Part shown: piece after piece, positions 25,622-34,059 of the stretch
How positions within the stretch are numbered: the first letter of the stretch is position 1
How the letters are laid out: the number at the start of each line of letters is the position of its first letter
Assembly (NCBI GenBank): GCA_963205275.1
Contig: CAUJIH010000048.1
Span: forward strand, 1-43,274
Reading direction: 5' to 3'
From: Verrucomicrobiota bacterium
GTDB lineage: Bacteria; Verrucomicrobiota; Verrucomicrobiia; Verrucomicrobiales; DEV007
Length of the DNA: 43,274 nucleotides
Position numbers and translations under genes: made by a program
Notes under the pieces: generated by a model
What the model was told of the DNA's origin: nothing
Databases searched by the model: none
What the model saw: the letters and a program-made list of their open reading frames with translations, nothing else

Positions 25622-27029
25622 TTTTCACTCGACCTTCGTTCATGTCCACTCGCTCAGGTCGTCCCTGATGCATGAAAATCACATCTTTGTGATTCAATCC
25701 CATCAGGGCCATGATGGTAGAATGAATATCGTGGACGTGCATCTTGTCCTCGATGGCATAGAGGCCCAGATCGTCCGTAGTACCGATGATCTGTCCGGCT
25801 TTCACACCGCCGCCAGCCATCCACATGGTGAAGCCGGTCGGATTGTGATCACGACCGTCGCCTTTTTCACTCATGGGAGTGCGTCCAAACTCACCACCCC
25901 AGACGACCAAGGTTTCATCAAGCAGCCCGCGCTGCCGCAAATCTTCGATTAATCCCACGATCGGTAGATCGACATTCCGACTGAGGCGACCATGATTCTC
26001 CTCGATTTTCGAATGGCTGTCCCACTTGCTCCCGGCTCCGTGGTAGAGTTGGATGAAGCGGACACCACGTTCCACTAGACGACGGGCCATGAGGCACTGT
26101 CGACCATAGATCTCAGTCTCCGGGTGATCGAGTCCATAGAGGCTCTTGATGTAGGCAGGCTCGCTATCCAGATCGATGGCATCGGGTGCGGCTGCCTGCA
26201 TTCGAAAGGCGAGTTCGTAGCTGCGGATACGAGCCTCCAGATCCGTGTTCGACTTGCGAGGCTGATAATGCGCCTGATTCAGAGAGTCGAGATAGGCGAG
26301 CTTTCTTTGCTGATGCGCTTTGTCCACTCCAGGTGGATTGTTGAGATTCTTGATCGGCTCGGGGCCATTTTCAAAGAGCGCTCCCTGATGCACGGCAGGA
26401 ATAAAACCTGATCCCCACATGCGAGGCCCGTTGACGACCATAGCGTTCGAGTCCTTGATGACCACAAATCCTGGCAGGCTCTCGTTCTCCGTACCCAGTC
26501 CGTAGGAGATCCACGACCCGAGGGAGGGACGACCGCCGAAGACTGAACCAGTGTTCATTTGACAAACGCCTCCCGCATGATTAATCCCATCCGAGACGCA
26601 GGAGCGGATGACACAAAGCTCGTCTGCGATGCGTCCATGATTCGGGAGCCAATCGGAGATCGCGATCCCACTCTCACCGTATTGGGTGAATTTGCGCCGA
26701 GTTTCGAGCAGAGGAGAGTTTGCCTCGCCCATGGCCGTGACGGGACGCTCATAGCTGTCGGGCAGGGGCTGTCCGGCGATCTTGTTCAACAAAGGTTTCG
26801 GGTCGAACAGGTCGAGGTGACTGGGACCACCCTCCATGAAAAGAAAGATCACACTCTTTGCTCGTCCGAGACGCTGAGGAATTTTCGCAGCCACGGGGTT
26901 GAGCACTCCGTCCGATCCGATGAGATTTTCTCCCGTGAGAGCGGAGAGCGCAATCGCCCCGAATCCGGCGCCAGCACGGAATAGGAATTCTCGGCGGCTG
27001 TGAGGATAATCGATGTGGTTACAGGGCAT
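25602..27029 (-). CDS. DUF1501 domain protein, Tat-exported (locus A)
   Basis: A 475-residue DUF1501 protein, a family related to the alkaline phosphatase/sulfatase fold and abundant in Planctomycetes and Verrucomicrobia. The Tat signal SRREFLFRAG (Arg12-Arg13) is followed by a hydrophobic region. Family signatures VIFLFMEGGPSHLDLFDPKP and VVWGGEFGRTPM, and GRDHNPTGFTMWMAGGGVK near the end, are all present. It starts 30 bases after the DUF1549/DUF1553 gene. The pairing of these two families is a hallmark of these phyla, but their joint function is unknown. Confidence 0.93.
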   Translation of the reverse strand: MPCNHIDYPHSRREFLFRAGAGFGAIALSALTGENLIGSDGVLNPVAAKIPQRLGRAKSVIFLFMEGGPSHLDLFDPKPLLNKIAGQPLPDSYERPVTAMGEANSPLLETRRKFTQYGESGIAISDWLPNHGRIADELCVIRSCVSDGINHAGGVCQMNTGSVFGGRPSLGSWISYGLGTENESLPGFVVIKDSNAMVVNGPRMWGSGFIPAVHQGALFENGPEPIKNLNNPPGVDKAHQQRKLAYLDSLNQAHYQPRKSNTDLEARIRSYELAFRMQAAAPDAIDLDSEPAYIKSLYGLDHPETEIYGRQCLMARRLVERGVRFIQLYHGAGSKWDSHSKIEENHGRLSRNVDLPIVGLIEDLRQRGLLDETLVVWGGEFGRTPMSEKGDGRDHNPTGFTMWMAGGGVKAGQIIGTTDDLGLYAIEDKMHVHDIHSTIMALMGLNHKDVIFMHQGRPERVDMNEGRVKNEVFGS

Positions 27030-27059
27030 GACAAATGGATCGGTTGAGTTGATGAGCGA

Positions 27060-30000
27060 TCACTGGAGGTAGAGAAATTCGTTGGAATTGATCAAGGCGT
27101 GACAGAAGTCGGCAACTGCGGCGACTAGAGCGGGAGCCGCAGGACCGGACACAGGCGCAACCGGATCGCTTTTCCATGACGATCCAGCAATGGGTGCAGC
27201 GGAGTCTGCGAGCGAGAGCGTCCGGTCGAGAATGCGACGAACGGGAGCTACCGAGGCAGCACCTCCTCCCGAGCTTGGTGAAATAAGAAGCTGCTCCTTT
27301 TTCAAAACGCCTTCACTGACAGCGATCCGAGCGATCTGACCATCCCAGAGGTGACCTTTCTGATCGCGTCCACCGAGCAAGGTTGCAACCGCTTCCTTCA
27401 CCGACAATCCACCCACGACTTGGTGCTGTACAGTCGCGGTCTGGAGAGGACTCTTCGGATCGGACAAATCCTTCAGGTAGAAAGTAACGGTGCCTTTTGC
27501 AATATCCTTCTTCAGAGAACGAGCCGAAACCGCTGCAGCAATATAGACCGGAGTGCCAGTAGGGACTTTCAGACCAGAGGCCACAACTTCGTAGATTCGA
27601 TTTTTCTGAAAGTCATCGCCGACAATCTGGAGGATAAGATTCTGCGGCTGAAAACGCGATTTAGCGCTAGTGACACCGAGCGACCAGCCGATGTCGTCGT
27701 TCGATCCATTCCAGCGACTGATCAAGGTGTTCACTGAGGCGTCTGTGTGGACGTTATCGAGCGCAGTCACTGCCTCGACAGTAAATTCTTCATCTGGAGT
27801 CTTCCAAGCGGAAAGATCGAGCCGCTCGAAACGACTGCCCGGCTGGAACCAGAGAGCGGCATCGCCGAGTGCAGGAGTCTTCACTCCGGAGAAGAGCTGA
27901 GTCACTGGGCGGAGCCCGGTCTCTTCGGAGAGTTTGCCTAGCGCTGATTTGTCGATATCTTTCGAGCCGTCGAGAGACTGAGTTTCGACAAAGTCTTTCG
28001 CGGCAGCAATTTCGGCGTCGCTCGGGTCACGTCCATAGGCGAGTTGATAAGCCAAGCGTACTTGTGCATCACCGAAGCGACTCTGGTCTCCGAGAATGCG
28101 ACGCGCAAAAAACGTGGCCCGCTCCATGGACCAAGGACCATTGACGAGTAGCAAGGATTGACTCGCGGTAGTAGTCGAAATGCGGGTCGGCGTGGAATTA
28201 AATCCGGACGGTGAGTCAAATTCCCCGATCATGGGAACAGGGGTATTGCGCCGCTTTTTCAGATACACACTGCGAATCGGCTCAGTCGCCTCCCCCGCTG
28301 GTCCACCATCGCGCTGTTGCAGTTCTCCGGATACGGCCAAGCTGCTGTCGCGAATCTGCTCAGCGTCCAAGCGATGAGGCGGATAGCGCCACAGAAGGCG
28401 ATTCCCCGGATCGGTAGTATCTTCCAAGCTCCCAGGCTCTCGGCGTGCCGTCTGACGATAGGTGGCGCTGGTGACGATTAAGCGATGAATCGGCTTGAGC
28501 CTCCATCCTCCTTCAATAAAGCGGGTCGTGAGCCAGTCGAAGAGTTGCGGATGACTGGGGGGATCGCCGAGCAGGCCGAAGTCATTAGGCGAAGAGACGA
28601 GCCCCTCGGCAAAATGATAGCTCCAGATGCGATTGGTCATCACGCGAGCCGTGAAAGGATTCTTCTCACTAGTCAGCCAGGCAGCCAAAGCGCTGCGGCG
28701 TCCCGAGGTACCATTCGCGGTCGGCTTAATTTGGGGAGCAGCGTCCCCCAGCAGGGTGAGGAAGGCAGGTTCGATCACCTCCGATTTTCCTCGTCGCTTC
28801 AGGAGAGTATCAGCGGGTTTGACTCCCGTATCTGTGGTGATAAAAGCGCTGGGAAAAGGAGCGGGCTTGATCGAGTCGAACTTCTTCAGAGCCTCCTTCA
28901 GTTCATTGTAGCGGGCGAGTTTTGCCGCGTCTTTAGCCAGCAATTTTCCAATATCCGTACGGCGATAGTTGTAATCGACCTGACGCTGCACCATCTGAGT
29001 GAGCTGCTCTTCATGAGAAGTGCGATCCTGAGGCTTCTTCCAGTAAACCGCCTGGATGTCGTCAGGGAAAGTCTCGACGCTGCTCTTCTGACGGGCCTCC
29101 AGAAAAGGACGCTCAATTTCGTCGATTCCTTCGCGAATTTCTTTCGTAGCCGCTTCCCATTTGGCAAGCTGTGTATCGTGAGACGCACGCTGCTCAGGCG
29201 TCGCCAAATCACGATTCTCCGGCCACCACGTAGAGTTTAGAAAGGCTTGGAGGGCAAAGTAATCCTTTTGCAGAATCGGGTCGAATTTGTGATCGTGACA
29301 CTCCGCACAGCCCATGCTGAGGCCGAGGAATGCCTCGCTGGTGACATTGGTCATCTCGGTGAGAATGAGTTCCCACTGCATCCGAGCATTCCGCTGATTC
29401 CACTCATAGATCCCGAGGCGCAAGAACGCGGTGGCGATCAGTGTATCTGGATCGTCGGCAGCGAACTCGTCTGCGGCGAGTTGCTCGCGGACAAATTGCG
29501 TATAGGGCTTGTCTTCATTCAGTGAACGAATGACGTAGTCGCGGTATCTCCAGACATCCGGGCGGTAGTCATCGGCTCGATATCCATCGCTCTCGGCGTA
29601 GCGAACGACATCGAGCCAGTGCATCCCCCAGCGCTCACCATAACGAGGACTGGCTAAGAGTCGGTCGGCGAGTTCCGCCGTAGCCTGATCTGAATCGGTT
29701 TTATACGCCTCGGTAAAGGTAGCCACCTCTTCAGGAGACGGAGGCAGGCCATGCAAATCATAATACATGCGACGGATCAACTCCGCAGCGTCGGCAGTCG
29801 CTGCGGGAACGAGTTTCTTCTCGGCCAGCTTTTCTGCGATGAAGCAATCGATCGAATTCTTCGCCCATCCTTTCCCTGCTTCTTTCGGCACAGCGGGATC
29901 GGTCACGGGCTGGATGGCCCACCACTTCCGGTCAGCGTCATTGAAACCATTCTGGTCTGTTTCTCCTTTGGCCGCTGTCTCTGCAGGCCAAGGAGTCCCC

Positions 30001-30380
30001 ATCGCAATCCAGCGCTCTAGAATCGCGACCTGATCTTCTGAGAGCGATTTCTTCGGCGGCATTTCCAGATCTTTGTTTACCCGTTTCACCGCTTCCACCA
30101 TCAGGGATTCTTCTGGCTTCCCGCTCACTAGAGCGGGACCAGTTTCTCCCCCCTTGAGAATGAAGTCTAAGTGATCCAGCCGCAGCTTTCCTTTCGTCTT
30201 CTCCGCTCCATGACACTCAAAGCATTCATTGACCAAGAGCGGACGCACTTTCATCTCGAAAAAGCGCAGAGCCTCCGGACTGTCAGCAGCGAACAGCGGC
30301 AGGCTAAAGAGGGCCGGAATTAGGAAGCATCGGCTCAGAGCCTTCCAGTGCGCTACACAGATTCTATCTCGTTGCGTCAT
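27060..30380 (-). CDS. DUF1549/DUF1553 protein with planctomycete cytochrome c and inserted LamG-like domain (locus A)
   Basis: A large exported protein of 1106 residues. After a signal peptide (about 12-31), a planctomycete-type cytochrome c domain has the haem motif CFECH (Cys53, Cys56, His57) and a likely axial Met in LEMPPK near 107. DUF1549 occupies about 174-390 and contains a second CxxCH (CAECH) near 355. DUF1553 runs from about 570 to 830. A LamG/concanavalin-like segment (about 830-1040) then appears, and the very end, FCHALINSNEFLYLQ, is the usual last helix of DUF1553. The LamG-like part is thus inserted within DUF1553. The protein begins 9 bases after a -10-like box. Confidence 0.92.
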   Translation of the reverse strand: MTQRDRICVAHWKALSRCFLIPALFSLPLFAADSPEALRFFEMKVRPLLVNECFECHGAEKTKGKLRLDHLDFILKGGETGPALVSGKPEESLMVEAVKRVNKDLEMPPKKSLSEDQVAILERWIAMGTPWPAETAAKGETDQNGFNDADRKWWAIQPVTDPAVPKEAGKGWAKNSIDCFIAEKLAEKKLVPAATADAAELIRRMYYDLHGLPPSPEEVATFTEAYKTDSDQATAELADRLLASPRYGERWGMHWLDVVRYAESDGYRADDYRPDVWRYRDYVIRSLNEDKPYTQFVREQLAADEFAADDPDTLIATAFLRLGIYEWNQRNARMQWELILTEMTNVTSEAFLGLSMGCAECHDHKFDPILQKDYFALQAFLNSTWWPENRDLATPEQRASHDTQLAKWEAATKEIREGIDEIERPFLEARQKSSVETFPDDIQAVYWKKPQDRTSHEEQLTQMVQRQVDYNYRRTDIGKLLAKDAAKLARYNELKEALKKFDSIKPAPFPSAFITTDTGVKPADTLLKRRGKSEVIEPAFLTLLGDAAPQIKPTANGTSGRRSALAAWLTSEKNPFTARVMTNRIWSYHFAEGLVSSPNDFGLLGDPPSHPQLFDWLTTRFIEGGWRLKPIHRLIVTSATYRQTARREPGSLEDTTDPGNRLLWRYPPHRLDAEQIRDSSLAVSGELQQRDGGPAGEATEPIRSVYLKKRRNTPVPMIGEFDSPSGFNSTPTRISTTTASQSLLLVNGPWSMERATFFARRILGDQSRFGDAQVRLAYQLAYGRDPSDAEIAAAKDFVETQSLDGSKDIDKSALGKLSEETGLRPVTQLFSGVKTPALGDAALWFQPGSRFERLDLSAWKTPDEEFTVEAVTALDNVHTDASVNTLISRWNGSNDDIGWSLGVTSAKSRFQPQNLILQIVGDDFQKNRIYEVVASGLKVPTGTPVYIAAAVSARSLKKDIAKGTVTFYLKDLSDPKSPLQTATVQHQVVGGLSVKEAVATLLGGRDQKGHLWDGQIARIAVSEGVLKKEQLLISPSSGGGAASVAPVRRILDRTLSLADSAAPIAGSSWKSDPVAPVSGPAAPALVAAVADFCHALINSNEFLYLQ

Positions 30381-30389
30381 ACGAAGTTT

Positions 30390-30417
30390 ATATTAGGACG
30401 AATTATTTTTTTGACAA
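30390..30417 (-). promoter_or_regulatory. Strong promoter candidate for locus A, near-leaderless
   Basis: On the minus strand TTGTCA (30417-30412), a 16-base spacer and TAATAT (30395-30390) form a good sigma70-type promoter. The gene's ATG is at 30380, only 9 bases past the -10 box, so transcription would begin about 2-4 bases before the start codon. Confidence 0.6.
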
Positions 30418-30607
30418 TAATTCAGATCGCCTTCGGGCATCGCTTCATCGCGGACTAAAGGCCCGAATACGATAGACGATCCTCGTCCGAAAAATTTGAG
30501 TGCGACAGGCGCTCAGTTACGCTAATAACTCAGAGGCACTCCTGCGGATTCCTCGAATTCAGAGTTATCGAAAAACATCGTCTTCTTCAGATCAAATCAA
30601 TCATTGG

Positions 30608-31210
30608 ATGACAGAGTCAGTATTCACTCCTGAAGGATACATTCGTCCAGCGGTGCTGCTCGCAGCCTACCGCAGAGGTCTGTTTCCCATGGCGATGGAT
30701 GACCCCGGCGAGATCGGATGGTTCTCTCCCGATCCCAGAGGCATCATCTCGCTGGATGAGTTCCATATCCCTCATGGTCTGAAACGTATTCTTCGCCACT
30801 GCCCTTTTGAGGTGCGGATCAATCAGGCCTTTTCTGAGGTCATGGCAGGCTGCGCAGACCGCGAATCGACATGGATCAGTCGTGAGATTATCAAAAGCTA
30901 CGAAAAGCTGCACGAGTTGGGTTATGCCCACTCCGTCGAATGCTGGCAGGACGGGGTTCTGTGCGGAGGACTCTACGGAGTCGCCATCCAAGGAGCCTTT
31001 TTCGGCGAATCGATGTTTAGTCGAGTGACAGAAGCATCCAAAATCGCTCTGGTGCATCTGGTAAAACGGCTGAAAGAGCGACGCTTTCTCCTGCTGGATA
31101 CACAGTGGACGACGGAACATCTCGACCGATTCGGCGCACGAGAGATTCCCCGGCACGAGTATCTCGCCCAGTTACAGAAGGCTCTGCTGGTCTCGACGAG
31201 CTTCGTCTGA
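30608..31210 (+). CDS. aat: Leucyl/phenylalanyl-tRNA-protein transferase
   Basis: Aat transfers Leu or Phe from aminoacyl-tRNA to proteins with N-terminal Lys or Arg, marking them for ClpS/ClpAP degradation (bacterial N-end rule). The sequence matches the family end to end: RRGLFPMAMDD, WFSPDPRGII, STWISREIIKSYEKLHELGYAHSVE, GGLYGVAIQGAFFGESMFSR and EIPRHEYL. The ATG at 30608 gives 200 residues with the usual N-terminus; the frame extends upstream by 36 codons with no family match. It is convergent with thiS, 34 bases away. No clpS or clpA is in the window. Confidence 0.95.
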   Translation: MTESVFTPEGYIRPAVLLAAYRRGLFPMAMDDPGEIGWFSPDPRGIISLDEFHIPHGLKRILRHCPFEVRINQAFSEVMAGCADRESTWISREIIKSYEKLHELGYAHSVECWQDGVLCGGLYGVAIQGAFFGESMFSRVTEASKIALVHLVKRLKERRFLLLDTQWTTEHLDRFGAREIPRHEYLAQLQKALLVSTSFV

Positions 31211-31244
31211 AGCACCTATCCCCTATCCTGTGGCCTATCAGGTC

Positions 31245-31457
31245 TTAGCCACCAGCTACCATACGCACGATCTCGATCCTGTCCTGATCAACTACGGTTT
31301 CTTGCGCAAACTCTCGCTGAAGAATTGCAACTCCATTTTTTTCGATCAAAACCGGGCGAGAATCGAAGTCCAGAATCGCGAGGAGTTGCGAGAGCGTCAA
31401 TGGCTGATCCGGCTGATCCAGCAGTTCGCGGGGAGATCCGTTCAGAATGATTGTCAT
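31245..31457 (-). CDS. thiS: Sulfur carrier protein ThiS
   Basis: A 70-residue ubiquitin-like protein ending in Gly-Gly. It carries sulfur as a C-terminal thiocarboxylate for building the thiazole ring of thiamine. The N-terminal strand MTIILNGSPREL, the LSQLL helix and VLIEKNGVAI fit ThiS. Its ATG overlaps the thiH stop as ATGA (31457-31454), so it is likely translated together with thiH. No thiG or thiF lies next to it; downstream is the convergent aat. Confidence 0.92.
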   Translation of the reverse strand: MTIILNGSPRELLDQPDQPLTLSQLLAILDFDSRPVLIEKNGVAILQREFAQETVVDQDRIEIVRMVAGG

Positions 31458-32611
31458 GTGCTGGCGACGGGTTCAGGCGAGAGGATAGAGCTTTCCCAGT
31501 CTTTCCAGACGGGTTCGAGGTCGATGCCGCGTAAATAATTGGCAATCTCACGGGGAGAGCGCTCGTCGGAGATATTGAACTGCCCCGTGGCAGGGGTCAG
31601 GTGGGCTTCCACCGATGCAGGAGTGTCCAGTTCCACGCGACGGCCTCGAACGGTCAGGTGGACATCGCTAGCACCGACTCCGGTGTATCCGCCAGGCTCG
31701 GTATGGCTCCCGGCGCTGATGGAAGTAATGCAGAGAGGAAAGAGCGCATCGCGCAGGCCCGGGGATTCTCGCGTGCTCAGAACGATGCCCACCTGCGGAA
31801 AACAGACGCGAAAGGCGCATAGCGCCTGCACGAATTCCGCATCACTCATCGTGTAGCGGGGGTGAAACGCACCCGCCGCCGGTCGAAGGCGGGGCAAAGA
31901 GATCGTGAAACGAGCCTTCCAGCAACTGCGCTGCAAGTAGTCCAGATGAGCTGCCAGTCGGAGAACCTCCTCTTTCCATGGAGCCAGACCGATCAGTGCT
32001 CCGATCCCGATCCGCCGAAACCCGGCTGCATAACCTCGCTCCGGGCAGGCCAGTCTCCAGTGGAAGTCTTTCTTTGGTCCTGCTGTATGATATTCATGAT
32101 AAGCCTCTTGATCGTATGTCTCCTGATAGACGATCAGTCCCTCACAACCTGCCTGCACGAGAGGCCGATAGTCGTCCGTCTCCATGGGGCCAACTTCAAT
32201 CGATATCCGAGGAACAAAGTCACGCAAAGCCGCGATACACTCCTCGAGATAGCCCTCTGAGACGAAACGCGGGTGCTCCCCCGCCACGAGTAAGATGTCG
32301 CGAAAGCCCTGAGATACCAGATACTGAGCCTCTTTTACCACTTGAGGGACGGTCAAAGTTGTGCGCAGGATCGGATTGTCTCGGGAAAAGCCGCAATAAG
32401 CGCAATTATTGATGCACTCATTTGAAAGATAGAGAGGAGCGAAAAGATGCATCGTTCTCCCAAAATTACGTCGAGTCACCACGACTGCTTCTGCCGCCAG
32501 AGACTCCAAATCGTGTCCGGAAAGTGGGGTAAGCAGAGATTGGAACCGTTTTAATTGAGGGCGCTGGCGCACACAGGACTCCAGCGAGGTGAGAGTGTCG
32601 GCGAAGGACAT
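31454..32611 (-). CDS. thiH: 2-iminoacetate synthase ThiH (radical SAM)
   Basis: ThiH cleaves tyrosine with a radical SAM mechanism to give dehydroglycine (2-iminoacetate) for the thiazole synthase ThiG. The Fe-S motif CINNCAYC at Cys66, Cys70 and Cys73 is typical of ThiH. LVAGEHPRFV, YQETYDQEAYHEYHTAGPKKDF and the ISAGSHTEPGGY motif (with likely SAM/substrate-binding residues) also fit. It is 385 residues, normal for the family. The first gene of a two-gene thiH-thiS unit, transcribed divergently from acpP. I saw no TPP riboswitch in the 224-base interval upstream. Confidence 0.95.
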   Translation of the reverse strand: MSFADTLTSLESCVRQRPQLKRFQSLLTPLSGHDLESLAAEAVVVTRRNFGRTMHLFAPLYLSNECINNCAYCGFSRDNPILRTTLTVPQVVKEAQYLVSQGFRDILLVAGEHPRFVSEGYLEECIAALRDFVPRISIEVGPMETDDYRPLVQAGCEGLIVYQETYDQEAYHEYHTAGPKKDFHWRLACPERGYAAGFRRIGIGALIGLAPWKEEVLRLAAHLDYLQRSCWKARFTISLPRLRPAAGAFHPRYTMSDAEFVQALCAFRVCFPQVGIVLSTRESPGLRDALFPLCITSISAGSHTEPGGYTGVGASDVHLTVRGRRVELDTPASVEAHLTPATGQFNISDERSPREIANYLRGIDLEPVWKDWESSILSPEPVAST

Positions 32612-32692
32612 GTCTCAATAAGATATTCACGCAAGGCAGAAGAGCAATGCATCTTGCCCGCCTGATGTCGTAATCTCTCGAACGAATTGAAA

Positions 32693-32726
32693 CTACGGAT
32701 ACTTTATTCGATGAAATCATCCGTAG
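32693..32726. promoter_or_regulatory. Inverted repeat between thiH and acpP
   Basis: CTACGGAT at 32693-32700 and ATCCGTAG at 32719-32726 form a perfect 8-base stem with an 18-base centre, in the divergent interval between thiH and acpP. It could be an operator or a leader hairpin for either gene. No regulator can be named. Confidence 0.5.
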
Positions 32727-32835
32727 AAAAAGAATTTTGGGGAAAGATATGAGAAATGACGACAAAAAGTCGTTGCGAAAGCAGGAGAGCGCCTTTAATA
32801 AGGCATCGGCTTTTAACATCCATCTCACAATTACA

Positions 32836-33090
32836 ATGGCTGACGCATCAATCGTAGAAAAGGTTAAGAATATCATCGTCGAAGAACTCGGCGTGCAAGA
32901 AGAACAAGTGACGCCCGAGGCGAAGTTCACTGAAGATCTTGGCGCGGATTCACTGGACGTAGTGGAACTGGTCATGGCGATCGAAGATGAGTTTAGTATC
33001 ACGGTTTCTGACGACGATACAGAGAAGCTTCAGAGTGTCGAAAGCGTCATCAATTACATCGAAGAGCAGTTGAAAAAGCAGGCGGAGTAA
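32836..33090 (+). CDS. acpP: Acyl carrier protein
   Basis: An 84-residue acidic, helical carrier of growing acyl chains in fatty acid synthesis. The phosphopantetheine site is Ser39 in GADSLD, embedded in the canonical [20 protein letters not shown] run. The ATG at 32836 gives the normal ACP N-terminus; an in-frame upstream extension of 33 codons has no family match. It is followed by a strong terminator at 33154, so it appears to be transcribed alone. A fabF gene, often next to acpP, is not downstream. Confidence 0.97.
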   Translation: MADASIVEKVKNIIVEELGVQEEQVTPEAKFTEDLGADSLDVVELVMAIEDEFSITVSDDDTEKLQSVESVINYIEEQLKKQAE

Positions 33091-33153
33091 GAATCTGCCT
33101 GATTCTGAATACAAGGAGTTCGGAGGTGCCTTCGACCTCAGAATTCACACTCG

Positions 33154-33181
33154 AATGCGTCTCGTATGAGACGCATTTTTT
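33154..33181 (+). terminator. Rho-independent terminator after acpP
   Basis: A perfect 10-base stem (AATGCGTCTC at 33154-33163, GAGACGCATT at 33168-33177) with loop GTAT is followed by a T-run to 33181. A weaker hairpin, GAGGT/ACCTC, lies just upstream at about 33123-33139. The first is one of the clearest terminators in the window. Confidence 0.93.
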
Positions 33182-33209
33182 GTAGAAATAACCCACTATC
33201 AGAGACCGA

Positions 33210-33253
33210 GAGACCCTGTCTTATTGAGCACGAGACCCTGTATAGTCGAACAC
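33210..33253 (+). repeat. Imperfect 22-base tandem repeat, two copies
   Basis: Copies at 33210-33231 and 33232-33253 share GAGACCCTGT at the left end and end in GAGCAC and GAACAC. They lie between the acpP terminator and the gene at 33346, where a regulator could bind. A third GAGACC lies just before at about 33203. Confidence 0.65.
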
Positions 33254-33345
33254 ACTACCGCGAAATCTTAGCTCCGCCTATTTTCTTCTCTCCTCAGCAT
33301 TCCTCGCTTGCACCCTAGCCTGATTTCTCTGAGTTTGCCGTTTTC

Positions 33346-33873
33346 ATGTCCTCTCTCTCTCCAGACGACGTCAGCTACGCGATGGAAAACACTGTCGTTG
33401 TTTGCGAACCGGATCGACTCATCGATACTTTCGGGACCACCAGCTTCAGATTCCATCTTCTGACCGAGCCGATGGACTCGGCAGGAGCTGTACGAATTCG
33501 CGAAGGACGAATGGAAGCGGATCGTCCGAAAATTCTGCGCCCAGACGGGTATGACGACTTTTCCTTCGAAGGCTTCGGCGAGCAGGCAGAAGCCTTTTCT
33601 CAATGGTTCCGCCAGAATGGTAACAGCGCCTTCCTACAATATGGGTTTCAGTTCGTGAAGAGCGGTTTTTCCGAAGAACTAGTTCATCTTCCCATCGAAG
33701 CAGTGAAGGATCGTATTGCTGAGGAAATCCGCTCTACGGGCGACCCGAGCCGGGCCTTGATCTACGGAATCGATGATGCCTGGGAAGTATCTCTGATCAA
33801 ATTCACGATTGAGACCATCGCACGCTCACTGAGAATGAACGCATTCGACTTTCACAGACGAGGTCTGCTCTGA
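33346..33873 (+). CDS. Conserved-looking hypothetical protein, 175 aa
   Basis: I do not recognise a family. The protein is soluble, acidic and mixed alpha/beta, with no signal peptide, membrane segment or cysteine pair. Codon use matches its neighbours, and the frame is clean from ATG to TGA, so it is very likely a real gene. Segments such as VVVCEPDRLIDTFGTTSFRFHLLTEPMD look like a regulated domain core, with a helical C-terminus. It lies alone between acpP and the LysM gene, with about 190 bases to the latter. Confidence 0.75.
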   Translation: MSSLSPDDVSYAMENTVVVCEPDRLIDTFGTTSFRFHLLTEPMDSAGAVRIREGRMEADRPKILRPDGYDDFSFEGFGEQAEAFSQWFRQNGNSAFLQYGFQFVKSGFSEELVHLPIEAVKDRIAEEIRSTGDPSRALIYGIDDAWEVSLIKFTIETIARSLRMNAFDFHRRGLL

Positions 33874-34059
33874 CGCTACACCATTTCTCCTCAATCTGGA
33901 TTACTGGGAGAGTCCGACCGAATCTACAGGCTTCGAAAGAACCATCTGCGGAGAATGCTCACTTGAGAAATTTTCCGCTTCATGAGAGTGTTACAACCGA
34001 ACATCAAAGTTCCAAGTATCTCGGCTCTTCCCTCTCTTCCGTTCTCTTTTGCCTGAGCG

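Noticed and set aside
30432..30467. TTCGGGC/GCCCGAA inverted repeat between the divergent locus A and aat
   Set aside because: The 22-base loop and lack of a T-run or known operator pattern make a specific function unsupported.
32612..32835. TPP riboswitch before thiH
   Set aside because: I searched the minus strand for the CTGAGA and ACC...TGAACCTG conserved parts and saw neither.
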